The translations under genes were made by a program, and so were the position numbers. The notes under the pieces were generated by a model. That model worked only from the letters and a program-made list of their open reading frames with translations, made no database searches and was not told the DNA's origin. A stretch of 64,000 bases of DNA from Paramecium sonneborni (lineage: Eukaryota > Ciliophora > Oligohymenophorea > Peniculida > Parameciidae). How positions within the stretch are numbered: position 1 is the stretch's first letter; every line of letters starts with the position of its first letter. Location of the stretch: positions 402,934-466,933 of the forward strand of contig CAJJDN010000035.1 of NCBI GenBank assembly GCA_905182985.1, in the 5' to 3' direction. Shown piece by piece: positions 22,851 to 35,400 of this stretch.

Positions 22851-23456
22851 ATGTTGCAGATGGAAAATTTAAAAGAATTTATGGAACAAAGTATAATAAA
22901 ATCTTATTAAAAAAGAATAGGAAAGTCTGAGAGAAATAGTTAAAATTTTTAAAAAATAGGTCCATCTCCACTTGATTATGATGTTAGTAATTATAAATAT
23001 CCAACCAGACATGCAAGGTTTGAAATGTAGATATAAAATTTATAGCTTCAATAAAGCAATGAGACCATCTATGATATCAACAGAAAGAACACCAGGACCA
23101 GGAGCATATGTAATTGAAACTAAACTTAAGAAGAATGGACCTATAATACCTAAAGCTTCTAAAGATGAAATTCATATGGAAAATTTACCAGTTATGTTTT
23201 AAACTTAATTTAGGGACCAGGAAAGTATAATCCAAATGATTCAATGATTTCTAATAAAGCACCCAGTTATCCTATTGCAAAAAAATATCATAAGCCTTAA
23301 GAATCAAGTTTGTTAGGACCTGGCAGATATAATATCCCAAGAGATATTAATGATGGACCTAAATATACATTCCCCACTCTTGAAAAGAGTATGGAGAAAA
23401 AATCTATTGATTTAAATCAGTAAGAATAAAATTAAAAATAGATCACATTGTTATGA
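22054..23456 (+). CDS. Sperm-tail PG-rich repeat (STPGR) protein 2, with a 1-nt frameshift
   Basis: Six introns (22, 22, 25, 25, 19 and 23 nt). The coding sum is one base over a multiple of three, and the frame breaks at the T6 run 22334-22339. Removing one T joins NRITF to QAILPHTSS, and the rest reads as one 421-aa protein. Repeats: NPNPGPNHYS, PDPGVYEN, IGPGSYNLS, TPGPGNYEIE, HPGPGSYELE, IGPGPGAFDLN, VPGPGSYNT, IGPSPLDYD, TPGPGAYVIE, LPGPGKYNP and LGPGRYNIP. They are denser than in the STPGR protein at 10315-12010. The family is ciliary/flagellar and microtubule-associated. The frameshift is more likely a homopolymer error, since both contig copies share reads, than a real lesion, because downstream coding is intact. 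Confidence 0.85.
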
Positions 23457-23635
23457 AATTTAGTAAACTGTTGGATATATACCTCAATATATTCTACACA
23501 ATTGATTAATATTACGTTCAAAATTATAGCAATTATTTACATTAATCAATATCAAATAAATAAGTCGAACAATAAAACAAAATTATCAAGAACGATTCTC
23601 ATATATTATAATATAAATTTAATTTTTTAATATAG

Positions 23636-25334
23636 ATGAGTAAAACAAACAATTAATCTTCGAAAACCTTTAAATTATTTAGTAACAATAATCATAAAGC
23701 AAAACTTGATACAACAACTTCTTCTAACAATACTATAAGTATAGTTAAAAAGGAAAGCAAATAATATGGGAATTAATATTCATAATTATAATCAGCACGA
23801 CCAAGAACATAATCCATTTAGAAAAAGGAAAGTATTAGTAAAGAAAAATTGTAGCCTTAAAAACAGTATGAATAATAGATTTAATAATTAGTTTAGACCC
23901 TAAAAAGAGATTAGTGACAAATCCTAATTCAAGTGCTGAAAGAGCTGTAAATAAATAACGAACTCTTTCTACTTCAAATAGAACATCTACTTTGAGTCCA
24001 TAATCAAGAATTAAACCTTTAGCTACTAAAAATAGCGCACAATTGTAGTAATCATAAGTGAATAATTCAAATTAATAACCTACTCCAAGATCTGTGAAAA
24101 AAATAATATTCAATTCATCAAATACTAAAGATGCTAAAAATAATAGTAATATAATTAGCAAAATGAAACCTAATTATGAAAAAGGCAAGACATTACCATT
24201 TAAAAAAGAGAGTCCTGCTATAAAATTGCATAAATAAGATACGAATACTATATCATCTTAATCTATTTAAACTAGATCTTCTAAGCAAAGTCTAAGTGTT
24301 CATAAATCAATCACTATTAATAAGATGGATGATTTATTCTAAAGATCTAAAACTCCTTCAAATGTAAACAAACAAAATAATCCTCTTTATGTAATCTTGT
24401 TTTTGTTATTTAGTGTTTAGTTAGACCATTGTTTAAGGATGCAAAGTATTATTAAACCTCACTAATTCATTTTCATTATGAATAAGTAAAAAATAAACAT
24501 TCACCTTATAAAATTCATTTTGAATTAGAATATCAAACTAATTAATTAAAAGATTATTTTAATGAATTGTTTTGTGAGCATTTTTAATAATCATTCACTT
24601 GTTTACAATATTGTAAAAGATTGAATTAGACCTTGAAATAAAATAATAAAATTTAATATTTACCTCCCTTAGTAAATCATACAAGAACTTTAGTATTTGA
24701 TTTAGATGAGACTCTCTTGCATTGTAATGAAAATGTTAATGATCCAACTGATTATGTAATAATGGTCAAAATGCCTAATGAAGGTATGGTTGAGGTAATT
24801 ATTTAAGTTAATTCTAGACTAAAATTAATATCAGACCATATTGTTAATAAATGTTGAAAATATTAGCTAATCACTATGAACTTATATTATTTACAGCAGG
24901 TTATCAATATTATGCTGACAAAGCAGTTGATTTGATCGATCCTGATAGAAAATTATTTTAGTATAGATTTTATAGAGAGAGCTGTTTAGAAATAGAGGAA
25001 GGCCTATTTATTAAAGATTTAAGAGTTATTGGAAATCGTTAAATTGAGGTAAATTATTATCCATAATTTTTCTTAGAATATGTTATTAATCGATAATGCT
25101 CCTTATTCATACTGTTATCAAATCGATAATGGAATACCTATCATTCCATTTTATGATAATAAATATGATAAGGAATTAGTGTTTTTAACTGATTATTTAC
25201 TAAACTTACAAAAATGTAATTAGTGGACATATGCAAATAAAGTACATTTTAGAACATACTTCTATTAATAATGCTTTACTGTAGAAGAATGCTTAAGAGA
25301 AATGTTTAAAGCTCATGATACATTAACATATTGA
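23636..25334 (+). CDS. SCP/FCP1-type (HAD) phosphatase
   Basis: Four introns (26, 23, 23 and 28 nt) give 532 aa. The first about 285 residues are a disordered Ser/Asn/Lys/Gln-rich region. The catalytic domain begins near residue 345 with TLVFDLDETLLHC, the DxDxT/V active-site signature of HAD-type CTD phosphatases. ILFTAGYQYYADKAVDLIDP and YRFYRESC follow, then MLLIDNAPYSY, which supplies the motif III/IV Asp, and FYDNKYDKELVFL. This matches small CTD phosphatases (SCP, Dullard/NIF), which remove phosphate from Ser in the RNA polymerase II tail or other substrates. The long N-terminal extension is unlike the short animal SCPs. It may direct localisation; the substrate is unknown. Confidence 0.9.
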
Positions 25335-25359
25335 TTAATATAATAAATATATAAATTAA

Positions 25360-26944
25360 ATGATAACTAATACGAATGGGATTGCTGAATCAATATATCA
25401 TTATATTTGGTTGAAAGATGATTCCTTAATCAAGGAGTCTTTTTAATTAAAATTGCCAGACACAATTATTTTCAAGAATGGAATGCCATAAGTTTGGTAT
25501 TTTACAAATTAATCAGGAGAAATTCTTATGAAGAAGAATGATTGTCGTAAACCTGAAAATATCATTAATCATTTTTGTAATAACTCAAAATAAAATGGAT
25601 AAGTTATTGCATATTATGTTTACAATAGTAGATATAATGTTAAAGATCCAATCAATGATACTCATGAGATTTCAAAAGCTAAACAATTTGATGTCAATGA
25701 GAAGATCTGTATCTATTATTTGACCAAAGAAACATTTCCATAATTTATTAAAAATAATAATAAAGCACCTGAAGGAATACTTTAAAAATTTATTGATCCT
25801 ATTGCCAATCATGAATAACTAATATAAGCTATATGGAGTCCCTCTGTTTGCATTCTTTCAAAAAAGTAAAACAACAGGGATCTGTATGATATGTAATTCG
25901 ATCCTTATGGTAAATTCTCATCCTATTCTAAATCTAGAAAGATGTGCAACATTTGATGGATGTGAAGCCTATTCAAAAGTGATTCCACTCAGAGGCAAAC
26001 AAATCTCACATGAAATTAGAAAACAGTGTCAAATGATCATTCAAAAATTAACTAATTTAAGTTATGGTTAAACTAACATTTCTAGAATTGTAATGTACTT
26101 TAAACCAGACAAATAGAATAGAGTATGGTTTCTCTATTGTACATCTATTCGATTGTAAGGAGAACCAGATGAATAAATACAGCAATATAAATCTATTTGG
26201 GGAAATTCTAATATTAAAAAAAATAATACTCCAATATCTTTCAATACTAATTTTAAACGTCCACATTAAATTAAAAATGTTTTAACTGTTAATACTATGC
26301 ATCCAGTTACTTTAATTAAAAATATAGAGTGTGTCGAATGTGGATTGCTTTGTTAAAAAGATGATTTATATCATTTGGCATATGAATTCATCATTAAACA
26401 TTTTGAATTGAATCCAAATTCAAATCCTATTATTAATGAAAATATTTTAGTAATGAAACCAAAATCCTTTTTCGTTAGCCAAGATCATATTAGAGATATA
26501 CATTCTCACATACCTCCACTTATTATTAAACTATATCCATAAATCACTGTAGCACTATATGAGTAAATGAAAGTTAATGATGCTTTCTTAATTAAAACAA
26601 TACTAGTCTGTGAATCCTGCTTTCTAAAATACAGTTCTTCCAACTCTACATTATCTGGGGCAAGTTAGAGAGTAACTAAACAAAAGAAAATGGCAGTTAG
26701 ATTGAAGAGTGCTAGTATTTTATAGAGAAAACCAGAAATCAAGGAATATTTATTTTAATAAAATTTAGATCTCATCAAATAAAAAAAAGAAGCCTTTTTT
26801 AAGTCTAATAGTAATAAATAATCATTTAACAGTAACTCTTAATTCTCAACTGCTTTAAATACTATTTCAGCTTCCCATAAATATAAATTATCCCTTGAAA
26901 GTAATTTCGATTAAATTAGTTTTCAACTCAATACTGCTAGATGA
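25360..26944 (+). CDS. Unrecognised 518-aa protein with paired CxxC motifs
   Basis: One 28-nt intron, phase 1, gives 518 aa with exact closure. The N-terminal half is mixed alpha/beta in character (IYYLTKETFPQF, IWSPSVCILSKK). The intron joins DPY to ERCATFDGCEAYSK. In the C-terminal half IECVECGLLCQ and LVCESCFLKY supply two CxxC pairs about 110 residues apart, which could bind zinc. The final about 90 residues are Ser/Gln/Asn-rich and probably disordered. I recall no family with this arrangement. It starts 25 bp after the phosphatase stop on the same strand, which is close even here. Real gene, function unknown. Confidence 0.75.
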
Positions 26945-27350
26945 TGATATAATAATTAAAAATTATTTCAACATATTTCACAATCATCAAATTGTTTTCG
27001 AATTTCTTATTGTATAATTGATAAGCATATTTTTATTTATTCTTTTCAAAATTTTAAATTTCCTTTTAATGTTTAAGTTATTCTCTTTAAACTAGAATTA
27101 TAATGATAATTGTTTAAAACATTAAATATTAATTTTATTTTTTTAAATATCGTAACAGATATTTAATTTCTACAATGGTTACTATTTTAGTTAAGTTCTT
27201 TAATCATCTAATAACTTCTAAATTTTTTATTTCATATTTTAAATATTACGTGATAAAATAATAGCTATTAATAAAATAATTGTTCATATCAATATTTTAA
27301 ATAGAGAAGGGAGGCTTTGAATAAATAAATATAATTATAATCTAGTTACT
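26945..27350. other. AT-rich spacer, nothing recognised
   Basis: No supported open frame on either strand. From 27182 on it lies inside a region duplicated by the join at 28448. Confidence 0.5.
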
Positions 27351-28447
27351 ATGTCAGCTGAGAGAATTCAAAGAAAAATATTAACTTAATTCAATGATGA
27401 ATAAGTTCATAATAATCAAGATTAATGTACAACAACTTAGTTTAAATAAAGCAACAATTATAATGTTTTTTCTCAAAATATTGCATTCACTGAGAAATAT
27501 TGTAAAAGCAAACCAATTATAACATAAAGTATTTTTAAATTATATAAAAAGGAAGTCTCTTGAGTTTAACTCCTCAAATCAGTTAAAGAAGAGGTTCTCA
27601 AACTTTGGCAGACTTAACTATTATAAACTAAGCAGATGTATATATTTTTTTGAAATTTTAGATATTAGTTTAAAACCATTATGAAAAACAATTCCTCTAT
27701 ATTATTTATTGGTATGATTCGAATATTGATCATAAATATGAAATTCCAATAAAAACTTCTAATATTTAAATTACAATTGGAGATCTTATTTAACTTGCAA
27801 TAACTTAGTTTAATGAATAAAATGAATATTTAGAGTCTCCAATTTCTTCAGAAGTAAATAATTAATATTTGTTTCAATTATACATTCCGAAAAAGAAAAA
27901 AGGAATTCCCAATGAAGATTTTCCATGTAATTTTTGAATTCTATATTAGCCTTTGCCAATTCAACCTTGTTATCTCAGACCAATCAAACAGAGTTTTCTC
28001 TTAAAGTTTCTCCAAAATAATCGAAATATTCAACTAGTCTATCCAATTCCAAATATTCATCAACAATAAAGAAAAATGAAAAATAAGGGCCAGGCTCAAA
28101 AAATTCTAGTACGAAGAAAAATCTATTTAAAAAATTATTCTTTTTTTGTAATTAAGCCGAAGACTATTGAAAATTTTCGAAGAGATACTATTTTAATACT
28201 TTACATATTTAACAAATTAACAAGAATTCATTAATTTGATTTTTAAATCTCGTTTTTAAAAGCTCCCTACTGATTTATTTGATTCTTTCTCATTTAGAAA
28301 TAAAATTTTTTTTTATGCTATTTAGAATTAAATAAATTTATTTCTATTTCACCTTATTTATTAATTTATCAAAAAAATTCATCTTCTTCATAATTAAGAA
28401 TTTTAGTGTTAAAATTTAAAATGAAAGGAGCAAATTACAATTAAATA
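27182..28447. repeat. Direct repeat copy 1 (pairs with 28449-29714): assembly overlap
   Basis: 1,266 bp repeated at offset 1267, abutting the single N at 28448 on both sides. No difference seen. The whole 249-aa gene is inside it. Confidence 0.92.
27351..28170 (+). CDS. Unrecognised 249-aa protein (copy 1)
   Basis: Three introns (23, 24 and 23 nt) give 249 aa with exact closure. A Gln/Asn-rich N-terminus is followed by a compact segment with beta-rich character: YEKQFLYIIYWYDSN, then EIPIKTSNIQITIGDLIQLA, then NNQYLFQLYIPKKKKG. Its spacing would suit a ubiquitin-like or Ras-binding fold, but this is a guess. The C-terminal about 75 residues are Ser/Lys-rich and disordered-looking. An identical copy sits at 28618-29437 and is probably the same gene. 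Confidence 0.7.
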
Positions 28448-28448
28448 N

Positions 28449-29714
28449 CTATTTTAGTTAAGTTCTTTAATCATCTAATAACTTCTAAATTTTTTATTTC
28501 ATATTTTAAATATTACGTGATAAAATAATAGCTATTAATAAAATAATTGTTCATATCAATATTTTAAATAGAGAAGGGAGGCTTTGAATAAATAAATATA
28601 ATTATAATCTAGTTACTATGTCAGCTGAGAGAATTCAAAGAAAAATATTAACTTAATTCAATGATGAATAAGTTCATAATAATCAAGATTAATGTACAAC
28701 AACTTAGTTTAAATAAAGCAACAATTATAATGTTTTTTCTCAAAATATTGCATTCACTGAGAAATATTGTAAAAGCAAACCAATTATAACATAAAGTATT
28801 TTTAAATTATATAAAAAGGAAGTCTCTTGAGTTTAACTCCTCAAATCAGTTAAAGAAGAGGTTCTCAAACTTTGGCAGACTTAACTATTATAAACTAAGC
28901 AGATGTATATATTTTTTTGAAATTTTAGATATTAGTTTAAAACCATTATGAAAAACAATTCCTCTATATTATTTATTGGTATGATTCGAATATTGATCAT
29001 AAATATGAAATTCCAATAAAAACTTCTAATATTTAAATTACAATTGGAGATCTTATTTAACTTGCAATAACTTAGTTTAATGAATAAAATGAATATTTAG
29101 AGTCTCCAATTTCTTCAGAAGTAAATAATTAATATTTGTTTCAATTATACATTCCGAAAAAGAAAAAAGGAATTCCCAATGAAGATTTTCCATGTAATTT
29201 TTGAATTCTATATTAGCCTTTGCCAATTCAACCTTGTTATCTCAGACCAATCAAACAGAGTTTTCTCTTAAAGTTTCTCCAAAATAATCGAAATATTCAA
29301 CTAGTCTATCCAATTCCAAATATTCATCAACAATAAAGAAAAATGAAAAATAAGGGCCAGGCTCAAAAAATTCTAGTACGAAGAAAAATCTATTTAAAAA
29401 ATTATTCTTTTTTTGTAATTAAGCCGAAGACTATTGAAAATTTTCGAAGAGATACTATTTTAATACTTTACATATTTAACAAATTAACAAGAATTCATTA
29501 ATTTGATTTTTAAATCTCGTTTTTAAAAGCTCCCTACTGATTTATTTGATTCTTTCTCATTTAGAAATAAAATTTTTTTTTATGCTATTTAGAATTAAAT
29601 AAATTTATTTCTATTTCACCTTATTTATTAATTTATCAAAAAAATTCATCTTCTTCATAATTAAGAATTTTAGTGTTAAAATTTAAAATGAAAGGAGCAA
29701 ATTACAATTAAATA
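28449..29714. repeat. Direct repeat copy 2 of 27182-28447
   Basis: Begins right after N 28448 and runs on into unique sequence at 29715, as expected for the next contig. Confidence 0.92.
28618..29437 (+). CDS. Unrecognised 249-aa protein (copy 2, assembly duplicate)
   Basis: Same exons, introns and stop as 27351-28170. Because the copies flank a one-N contig join and I see no differences, they most likely represent one gene. Confidence 0.65.
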
Positions 29715-30094
29715 GAAATGCAAAATTAATTATAACTTTAAAAAGACGAAAGAATTAGTCCTTTAAAACTATTATTAAATCAAATAATTAAATTTAGCAA
29801 ATAGATGTATCAAGATTGAAAAAAAATTATTTATAAGATAAATCTCAATAATTATTTATACGTCAAATAAAGATAAATTTATTTTTGATTCTATTGTTTG
29901 ATTAAAATTTAATTAATGCTGAATAAAAATGAATTTATCCTGCTTTTCTAGTTTAAACTTAAATTTATTTATTCTTTTTAGTCGTTTATATTTCGAAAAA
30001 AAGGAAATTATAAATTTCAATGTTAAGTATATCAACAAGTAATATAATCTAAGTAAATGAAAATATTATTTAAATATTTTATTAAAAAAAATCA
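29438..30094 (+). other. Spacer with a doubtful 43-aa ORF (29688-29819)
   Basis: AT-rich region between the 249-aa gene and the dynein gene. ATG 29688 opens 44 codons (MKGANYNQIEMQNQ start, Leu/Gln-rich helix-like) to TGA 29817-29819. No motif. I see nothing else. Confidence 0.35.
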
Positions 30095-31259
30095 ATGAAT
30101 CAGAGTTTCAGATCACCGTAGAGAAAATAAGATGGTACTTATAATTAATAATTAAAGGACCAATAGTTAAATTGAGAATGAGAAAAATACTTGATATAAG
30201 TAAAATACGGAAAGAGGAAGAATAATTTTAATGTATGTTAGATTCATATGAGCCGGATTAAAGGTATCATGAAAAGTTATCAAAGTGTTTCTTTTTAGGA
30301 CAGAACCTTTTATAATAGAACTTTCAGGTCTACTTCAAGAAGTATAAGGAAAGTTGAGGACAAAAAACTCTCTGAAGAATACACTTTATATGGGTTTTCT
30401 CGAATTAAAACTGATAGGACACCTTTAATATTGATTAGTAGATCGTAAAAAAGAAATCAACTTGTAATTGATGAAGATAAGGAAATTAGTAATTAAGAAT
30501 GGTTTGAAAAATGTAAATAAATGGATCCACCTTAAGCCAAAGCTTAGTTTTATGATAAAGTTACTAAGTAAGAAGTTTGTTAAAATTAGTTCATACATAT
30601 GGTATGATGTTACAGTATTGGATTATGTATAAGAAAGCAAGAAATTTTCGGTTTAAAAATTTCCAGAAGGATAAACAAAAAATGTTACTAGATTATCTAT
30701 TCAGTTTTATAATTAAAATTAAGATCTGTTTAAATAAGCCCAAAAAGAAAAATACTAAATTCGATCTTAGAAAAAAATTGAATTGAAAAAAATTCAAGAT
30801 ATAATAAATGTAAATGATGTGGAAGTTAATAAGTTACCCTCATATTTGAAGTTAAGATTCATAAGAAAATTTCAATAAAATGATCGTTAAGGATTATTGT
30901 CTAAACTTTTAGAGGAAGTGAATTAAATTTATACTTTTGATATGAAAAAATGTATATTTTATAAGGATTTGCAGAAATACAAATAAATATATTGTCCTTT
31001 GCCAAAATATTAATTTTACACTAAGTATTAGTAATAAATAGAAAACAATTAATCATTTATGCAATAAATTACAATATAAGTATGGTAGGTTATGAATTAA
31101 AGATGTTTAAGGTTTAATTTTCAAATAGTAGATTTAAAAGAGTTAGAATTACCTCTGTAGAATATAGTATTTTTAGAATATTGTTAAAACAATATAAAAA
31201 GTTATATTTATTAAGTCAATTTGCAAAGAAAATATAAATAATCTGAAATTTAAGATGTT
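30043..31259. repeat. Direct repeat copy 1 (pairs with 31261-32477): assembly overlap
   Basis: 1,217 bp repeated at offset 1218 around the N at 31260. It holds the first exons of the dynein gene. Confidence 0.92.
30095..31259 (+). CDS. 5' fragment of the dynein heavy chain gene (assembly duplicate)
   Basis: The first four introns and about 355 codons of the complete gene at 31313, ending at the contig edge. Not an independent gene. Confidence 0.7.
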
Positions 31260-31260
31260 N

Positions 31261-32477
31261 TATAATCTAAGTAAATGAAAATATTATTTAAATATTTTAT
31301 TAAAAAAAATCAATGAATCAGAGTTTCAGATCACCGTAGAGAAAATAAGATGGTACTTATAATTAATAATTAAAGGACCAATAGTTAAATTGAGAATGAG
31401 AAAAATACTTGATATAAGTAAAATACGGAAAGAGGAAGAATAATTTTAATGTATGTTAGATTCATATGAGCCGGATTAAAGGTATCATGAAAAGTTATCA
31501 AAGTGTTTCTTTTTAGGACAGAACCTTTTATAATAGAACTTTCAGGTCTACTTCAAGAAGTATAAGGAAAGTTGAGGACAAAAAACTCTCTGAAGAATAC
31601 ACTTTATATGGGTTTTCTCGAATTAAAACTGATAGGACACCTTTAATATTGATTAGTAGATCGTAAAAAAGAAATCAACTTGTAATTGATGAAGATAAGG
31701 AAATTAGTAATTAAGAATGGTTTGAAAAATGTAAATAAATGGATCCACCTTAAGCCAAAGCTTAGTTTTATGATAAAGTTACTAAGTAAGAAGTTTGTTA
31801 AAATTAGTTCATACATATGGTATGATGTTACAGTATTGGATTATGTATAAGAAAGCAAGAAATTTTCGGTTTAAAAATTTCCAGAAGGATAAACAAAAAA
31901 TGTTACTAGATTATCTATTCAGTTTTATAATTAAAATTAAGATCTGTTTAAATAAGCCCAAAAAGAAAAATACTAAATTCGATCTTAGAAAAAAATTGAA
32001 TTGAAAAAAATTCAAGATATAATAAATGTAAATGATGTGGAAGTTAATAAGTTACCCTCATATTTGAAGTTAAGATTCATAAGAAAATTTCAATAAAATG
32101 ATCGTTAAGGATTATTGTCTAAACTTTTAGAGGAAGTGAATTAAATTTATACTTTTGATATGAAAAAATGTATATTTTATAAGGATTTGCAGAAATACAA
32201 ATAAATATATTGTCCTTTGCCAAAATATTAATTTTACACTAAGTATTAGTAATAAATAGAAAACAATTAATCATTTATGCAATAAATTACAATATAAGTA
32301 TGGTAGGTTATGAATTAAAGATGTTTAAGGTTTAATTTTCAAATAGTAGATTTAAAAGAGTTAGAATTACCTCTGTAGAATATAGTATTTTTAGAATATT
32401 GTTAAAACAATATAAAAAGTTATATTTATTAAGTCAATTTGCAAAGAAAATATAAATAATCTGAAATTTAAGATGTT
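31261..32477. repeat. Direct repeat copy 2 of 30043-31259
   Basis: Starts after N 31260 and continues into the intact dynein gene. Confidence 0.92.
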
Positions 32478-35400
32478 TTACAAAAAAAATTTAGTTTTTT
32501 AGGCAAAGATTAATAAACACACTTTTAAAGTCCTTTGCATAGAATTTTAAGAAAACTTGATTTAATTTATGCAGATTTTTTGAAACACTAATTATCTTTA
32601 AATACAGAAGCAATATTTAATATTTATTAATAATTTATACTTTAGCCAAATGATTCTTTTTATATTAATGCATCAACATTTTTAGTTCTAGAGTTACATG
32701 TTAAAGTAATAAAATAAACAAAGTAAAAAAAATAATAGGTAAAGAAGATGGAAAGATTAACAAAACAATCATTTCGAGAGAAAGAACAAGAAGTATAAAA
32801 AGAAGAGATTGAATATGATGATAAGATAACAATAAATTTAGCTGAATCTGAAGTTATTGAGCTCTTGACTTTTCCTTAAACATAATTAATAGAATAAATT
32901 AGTAGAGTAAATAAAATGGAAGGTGATATTATGACATTATTATTATTGAAAAAGGAATTGGCTTTAACATAAGATGATGTTGAATCACTGATATAATAAA
33001 TTAATCCAACTATAGAATTGATAAAAGTTGAATATCAAAAATGCGTTAAGGTACTTTAGAAGTTTTAGAAGTTTGAATTTATTTTAAAGAGATTCAGAAC
33101 GTCTGAAGTAAATTAGCTTTTAGGAATAGAAACAAAAAGAGTTCCATTATCTTAGTTAAATTTTGATGAAATAGATGAGAAGATCAAAAATTTAGAATGG
33201 GCAAAAATAGAGATAAGCAAAATTTTATCAAATTCAGTAAAATTAGGTTTATTTACTTTAAGATTAAAAGGAATAAAAGAATTTCTAATAAATAAAGCAG
33301 AAGAATAGAAAAAAATGATAATGAATAGAATTCATGAAGTTATTTTATTTAACATAAAAAATATTGGAGAATAATATGATGAGGTTTATAAGAAAGGATC
33401 ACACATTCCAGTTACTGAATAGGAATTAATAGATTTGAAATTGATGCTTGATGAAATAAATGTTTAGTTTGGGAAGTTAAGATTTGAAATTAGCTAGATG
33501 TAAATTTAAATATTAATTTTAGCATGAAATACGTAAAAATATTTGAAGAAAACTATTTTGAATATGATAACAAGATAATTGAATCTTATTACCATTTATT
33601 ATATAAACCAAAAGATATTACTTAAATAATCCATAAAAATAAAGATGTTATTTTAGTAAAGGAGAAAGAGTTTTTAAAGCGTTTAAAATAGGATGAGTAA
33701 GATTTTAAAGAGATAATGTAAGAGATATCAGAACTCTTTAATTAAATAAAATTATTTGATGATTATGGTTAAATTAAAACTTATCTTCCTTAAGTTAATC
33801 AACTAACTAAATCATTCAATTACGCTAAGGATTAAATCACTAGTTTTAATATTCGCTAATAAATGTTATCGATGCAATTAACTAATCAGGCAGAATTAGA
33901 TAACATAATATTTTAATTCAAACCTTATGAAAAATTATGGACTTTAGTGGTATACATCTCCAGCATATGCATTAGAGCAAATTCGAGTCCCAAAAAGAAA
34001 AATGGATAAGCGGATCTTTCAAATCATTGAACTATTAAGATATGATCTGGAAGCTTAATTAGTTTGCTAGTGAGATAGGATCTGTGAGTGCTAATTTCGA
34101 GGTGGAAAATGAAAATTTGAAAAACTTATTAAAAGGATTTCGAAAAGCTTTGGATTCTTTTAAAGAAATGTTATGGGTAGTTGAATCATTAGCTATAGAG
34201 GCATTTACAAAAAAACCTTAATTTTGGAGGGAGTTATTTAGGGAATGTAAAATTAGTAATTTTGATCCAAAAGATGATTTTCCATTTTTTGTATTATTGA
34301 ATAGAGGAATTTTAAATTATAAAGATCAAGTAATATAAATTTCAATAAGAGCAGAAAAAGGATGGAATATAGAAAAAAGATTATAAGAAATGCATGATAA
34401 GTTATGTTAGGTTACATTAGAAGTAAGTGCTTATAGAGAAACATTTATATTCAAAAATTTGGATGAAATATAAGTAATTTTGGATGAATAATTCAGTGTA
34501 TTAACTATTCTAAAAGCATAACCTCATATAAAATTATCAGTTGGATAAGCTAATTAATTGGAATATAAAATATTATTGATTTAAGAAACTTTAGATTTTG
34601 GTATGAAATGTCAAAAATAATGGATGTATTTAGACCCAATCTTTTCAAGTGAAGATATATAAACAAAATTAGTAGAAGAAACACAGAATTTTAAATTAGT
34701 TGATCAAGCTTTTAGAAAATGTATGAGGGAGTTTAAGAAAGAACCAATATTGTGGGAATGTGTAGATAGTGATAGTATGAAAGTAGATTTTAGTAATGGA
34801 GTAATGTTATTAGATTAAATCTAAAAGAGTTTAACTGTATATTTAGAATAAAAGAGAATTGTTTTCCCAAGATTTTATTTTGTTTCAGATGAAGAGTTAG
34901 TTCAAATTTTATCTTAAACAAAAGATCCAACATAAATTTAGAATCATATTTATAAATGTTTTGAAGCTATGCATAAATTATAGTTCTCTGTAACTTAGGC
35001 AATAACAGGATTTCAATCTACTTAAGAAGAAAAGATTAAATTATTTTAAGAAGTTAAAGTTATGGAAGGTTCTAGAAGAGGAAATGTTGAATTGTGGTTA
35101 TTAGATTTATAGAATGAAATGAGAACAGCAATCAAAAATTATTCTTATTAAACTTTGATAGATTTAATATCCACTAAGTAGGAATTTATTGCAAAATGGC
35201 CTGCATAATGCATTCTATTAGCTAATCATATAAGATGGACTCGTAATACTGAATCAGCTATTAGAGGATAATAAAAATTAAATTTGGGAGTATTTTGGGA
35301 ACAATTGAATAAAGAATTATAGGAAACTGTTTAGTTAGTAAGAAAAGAAAATAGAATTATTCCTAAAACTATTTTAGAAGCAATGGTAGTTATGGAAGTA

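Noticed and set aside
27351..29437. Recent tandem duplication of the 249-aa gene
   Set aside because: The copies abut a single N exactly at both contig ends without differences, which fits an unmerged overlap.
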